A stretch of DNA of 64,000 nt from Comamonadaceae bacterium CD01 (GTDB lineage: Bacteria; Pseudomonadota; Gammaproteobacteria; Burkholderiales; Burkholderiaceae_C), in assembly GCA_002894305.1 (NCBI GenBank), contig PGEI01000003.1, positions 1 through 64,000 of the forward strand, in the 5' to 3' direction. The position numbers and the translations under genes were made by a program. The stretch's first letter is position 1. Each line of letters begins with the position of its first letter. The notes beneath the pieces are model-generated. The model was given only the letters and a program-made list of their open reading frames with translations. It did not search any database and was not told the origin of the DNA. Shown here piece by piece: positions 63,110-64,000 of the stretch.

Positions 63110-63867
63110 GCCGCCACCTCCTCGCCCAGATAGGCTTCCTTGACCTTTTGGTTGTTGCGGATCTCGTCGGGCGTGCCGGTGGCGATCACCTGGCCATAGA
63201 CCAGCACGCTGATGCGGTCGCACAGCGAGAACACCACGTCCATGTCGTGCTCCACGATGAGCAGCGAGCGGCCCTGGGTCACCTGCTTGATGAGCTCGAC
63301 CGCATAATCGGTCTCCTCGTGCGACATGCCGGCCATGGGCTCGTCCAGCAGGATGACCTGGGGGTCGGAGGCCAGCGCCATGGCGATTTCCATCGAGCGC
63401 TGCTCGGAGTACGACAGCTCTCCGGCAATCGCGTCACGCCGCGCGGCCAGGCGCACCTGCTCCAGCAAACGCTCGGTCTCCTCGCGCACCTTGGGGTAGC
63501 TGCCGATGAAGCGCCACAGCGTGTTCTGCACGCCATGGCGGCGCATCACGGCCAGGCGCAGGTTCTCGTATACCGACAGCTTGGGGAAGATGTTGGTGAT
63601 CTGAAACGAGCGCGCCAGTCCCAGGCGATTGATGCGCTGCGGGCTTGCGCCCTGGATGTCGTGGCCGTCGAAGTGGATGCGCCCGCTGGTCGGCACGTAG
63701 TGGCCCGAGATCAGGTGGAACACCGTGGACTTGCCCGCGCCGTTGGGGCCGATCAAGGCATGGCGCTCGCCGGCGCGCAGCTCCAGGTCCACGCCGCGGA
63801 TGATCTGCGTCTCGCCGAAGGCCTTGTGCACATCGGTCAGGGTCAGAATGGGTTGCATTGCATTCAC
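63106..63867 (-). CDS. livG: Branched-chain-type ABC transporter ATP-binding protein LivG
   Basis: A 253-residue ATPase. Walker A GPNGAGKSTVFHLISG, signature LSYSEQRSMEIAMAL (the LivG-type variant), Walker B VILLDEPMAGMSHEET, H-loop IVEHDMDVVF. The start is GTG at 63867, six bases after a perfect aggagg ribosome site; the ATG at 63858 is spaced too far. It partners LivF. The GTGA overlap couples it to the permease gene upstream. Confidence 0.92.
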   Translation of the reverse strand: MNAMQPILTLTDVHKAFGETQIIRGVDLELRAGERHALIGPNGAGKSTVFHLISGHYVPTSGRIHFDGHDIQGASPQRINRLGLARSFQITNIFPKLSVYENLRLAVMRRHGVQNTLWRFIGSYPKVREETERLLEQVRLAARRDAIAGELSYSEQRSMEIAMALASDPQVILLDEPMAGMSHEETDYAVELIKQVTQGRSLLIVEHDMDVVFSLCDRISVLVYGQVIATGTPDEIRNNQKVKEAYLGEEVAA

Positions 63868-64000
63868 AGCACACCTCCTTGCGCGCCGGCCATCGCACTG
63901 GCATCCGCGCGCTGCGCCTCGGCACGCTCGAGCAAAGCCGCCCACATGCGCCGTGTTGCAACCACCAACGCCGCACCAACACCGCACAGCACGAGGGGAA
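63864..64000 (-). CDS. livM: LivM-type permease, C-terminal end (cut by window edge)
   Basis: Only the last 44 codons are inside the window: a hydrophobic end (PLVLCGVGAALVVAT) followed by a charged, Ala-rich tail finishing AQGGVL. The order permease-livG-livF and the four-base stop/start overlap make it the branched-chain-type permease, most likely LivM, which usually precedes livG. The rest lies beyond 64000. Confidence 0.7.
   Translation of the reverse strand, partial: PLVLCGVGAALVVATRRMWAALLERAEAQRADASAMAGAQGGVL

Noticed and set aside
1-64000. CRISPR arrays, prophage or integron cassettes
   Set aside because: No regularly spaced repeats, no phage structural or integrase genes, and no attC-like sites with integrase were seen.

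Overview
The window is high-GC, gene-dense bacterial chromosome. The gene order and families (pepA-holC, lptFG, cysB, hemCDXY with hemX/hemY, bktB-type thiolase, ssrA with tag ANDERFALAA, metNIQ, sbp-cysTWA) fit a betaproteobacterium of the order Burkholderiales, most likely family Comamonadaceae (Acidovorax/Alicycliphilus/Melaminivora-like). This is inferred from gene content and protein style, not from a database search. No prophage, CRISPR array, tRNA or rRNA gene was seen. The only transposon trace is a decayed IS630-type transposase at the left edge.

Layout. 1-0.6 kb: IS630 remnant. 0.8-6.8 kb (+): lytic transglycosylase, hybrid PAS histidine kinase/response regulator overlapping an RluA-type pseudouridine synthase, an SDR, and beta-ketothiolase. 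6.9-11.8 kb (-): tmRNA, gph-ubiG, uspA, a 2OG-Fe oxygenase and an acyl-CoA ligase. 12.1-15.6 kb: 2-hydroxyacid dehydrogenase facing pepA-holC-hypothetical. 15.7-20.5 kb (+): lptF-lptG, cysB, a PLP aminotransferase and a CsaA-like protein. 20.5-26.2 kb (-): dsbB, the sulfate uptake operon sbp-cysT-cysW-cysA, and a LysR regulator divergent from azoR. 27-31.2 kb: MFS exporter, then metN-metI-metQ (-). 31.4-34.7 kb (+): yggX, mnmC, tandem universal stress protein. 34.8-39.3 kb (-): yejB-(RHH/PIN pair)-yejE-yejF, a peptide/oligopeptide importer operon with a VapBC-like toxin-antitoxin pair wedged inside it. 39.5-41.4 kb (+): small unknown gene, diguanylate cyclase, YegP-like protein. 41.5-44.3 kb (-): ppc. 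44.4-48.5 kb (+): hemC-hemD-hemX-hemY.

48.9-53.1 kb (+): a compact oxidase operon under a likely FNR/Anr box. It encodes a C-family (cbb3-like) subunit I carrying a CcoS-like N-terminus, a CcoO-like monoheme subunit, a monoheme CcoP-like cytochrome, a SCO copper chaperone and a CtaG-like membrane protein. This differs from a canonical ccoNOQP-ccoGHIS locus.

53.2-64.0 kb (-): an uninterrupted run of ten complete genes plus one truncated gene, with overlaps or gaps of at most about 33 bases. It encodes branched-chain-type ABC uptake (livM end, livG, livF), an SDR, a fused E1-alpha/beta 2-oxo acid (acetoin-type) dehydrogenase, a VOC protein, E2, E3, a second SDR, a succinate-semialdehyde-type aldehyde dehydrogenase and a divergent AroE-like dehydrogenase. 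Together they look like a complete uptake-plus-oxidation pathway for an unidentified substrate, and this is the best candidate in the window for an undescribed system.
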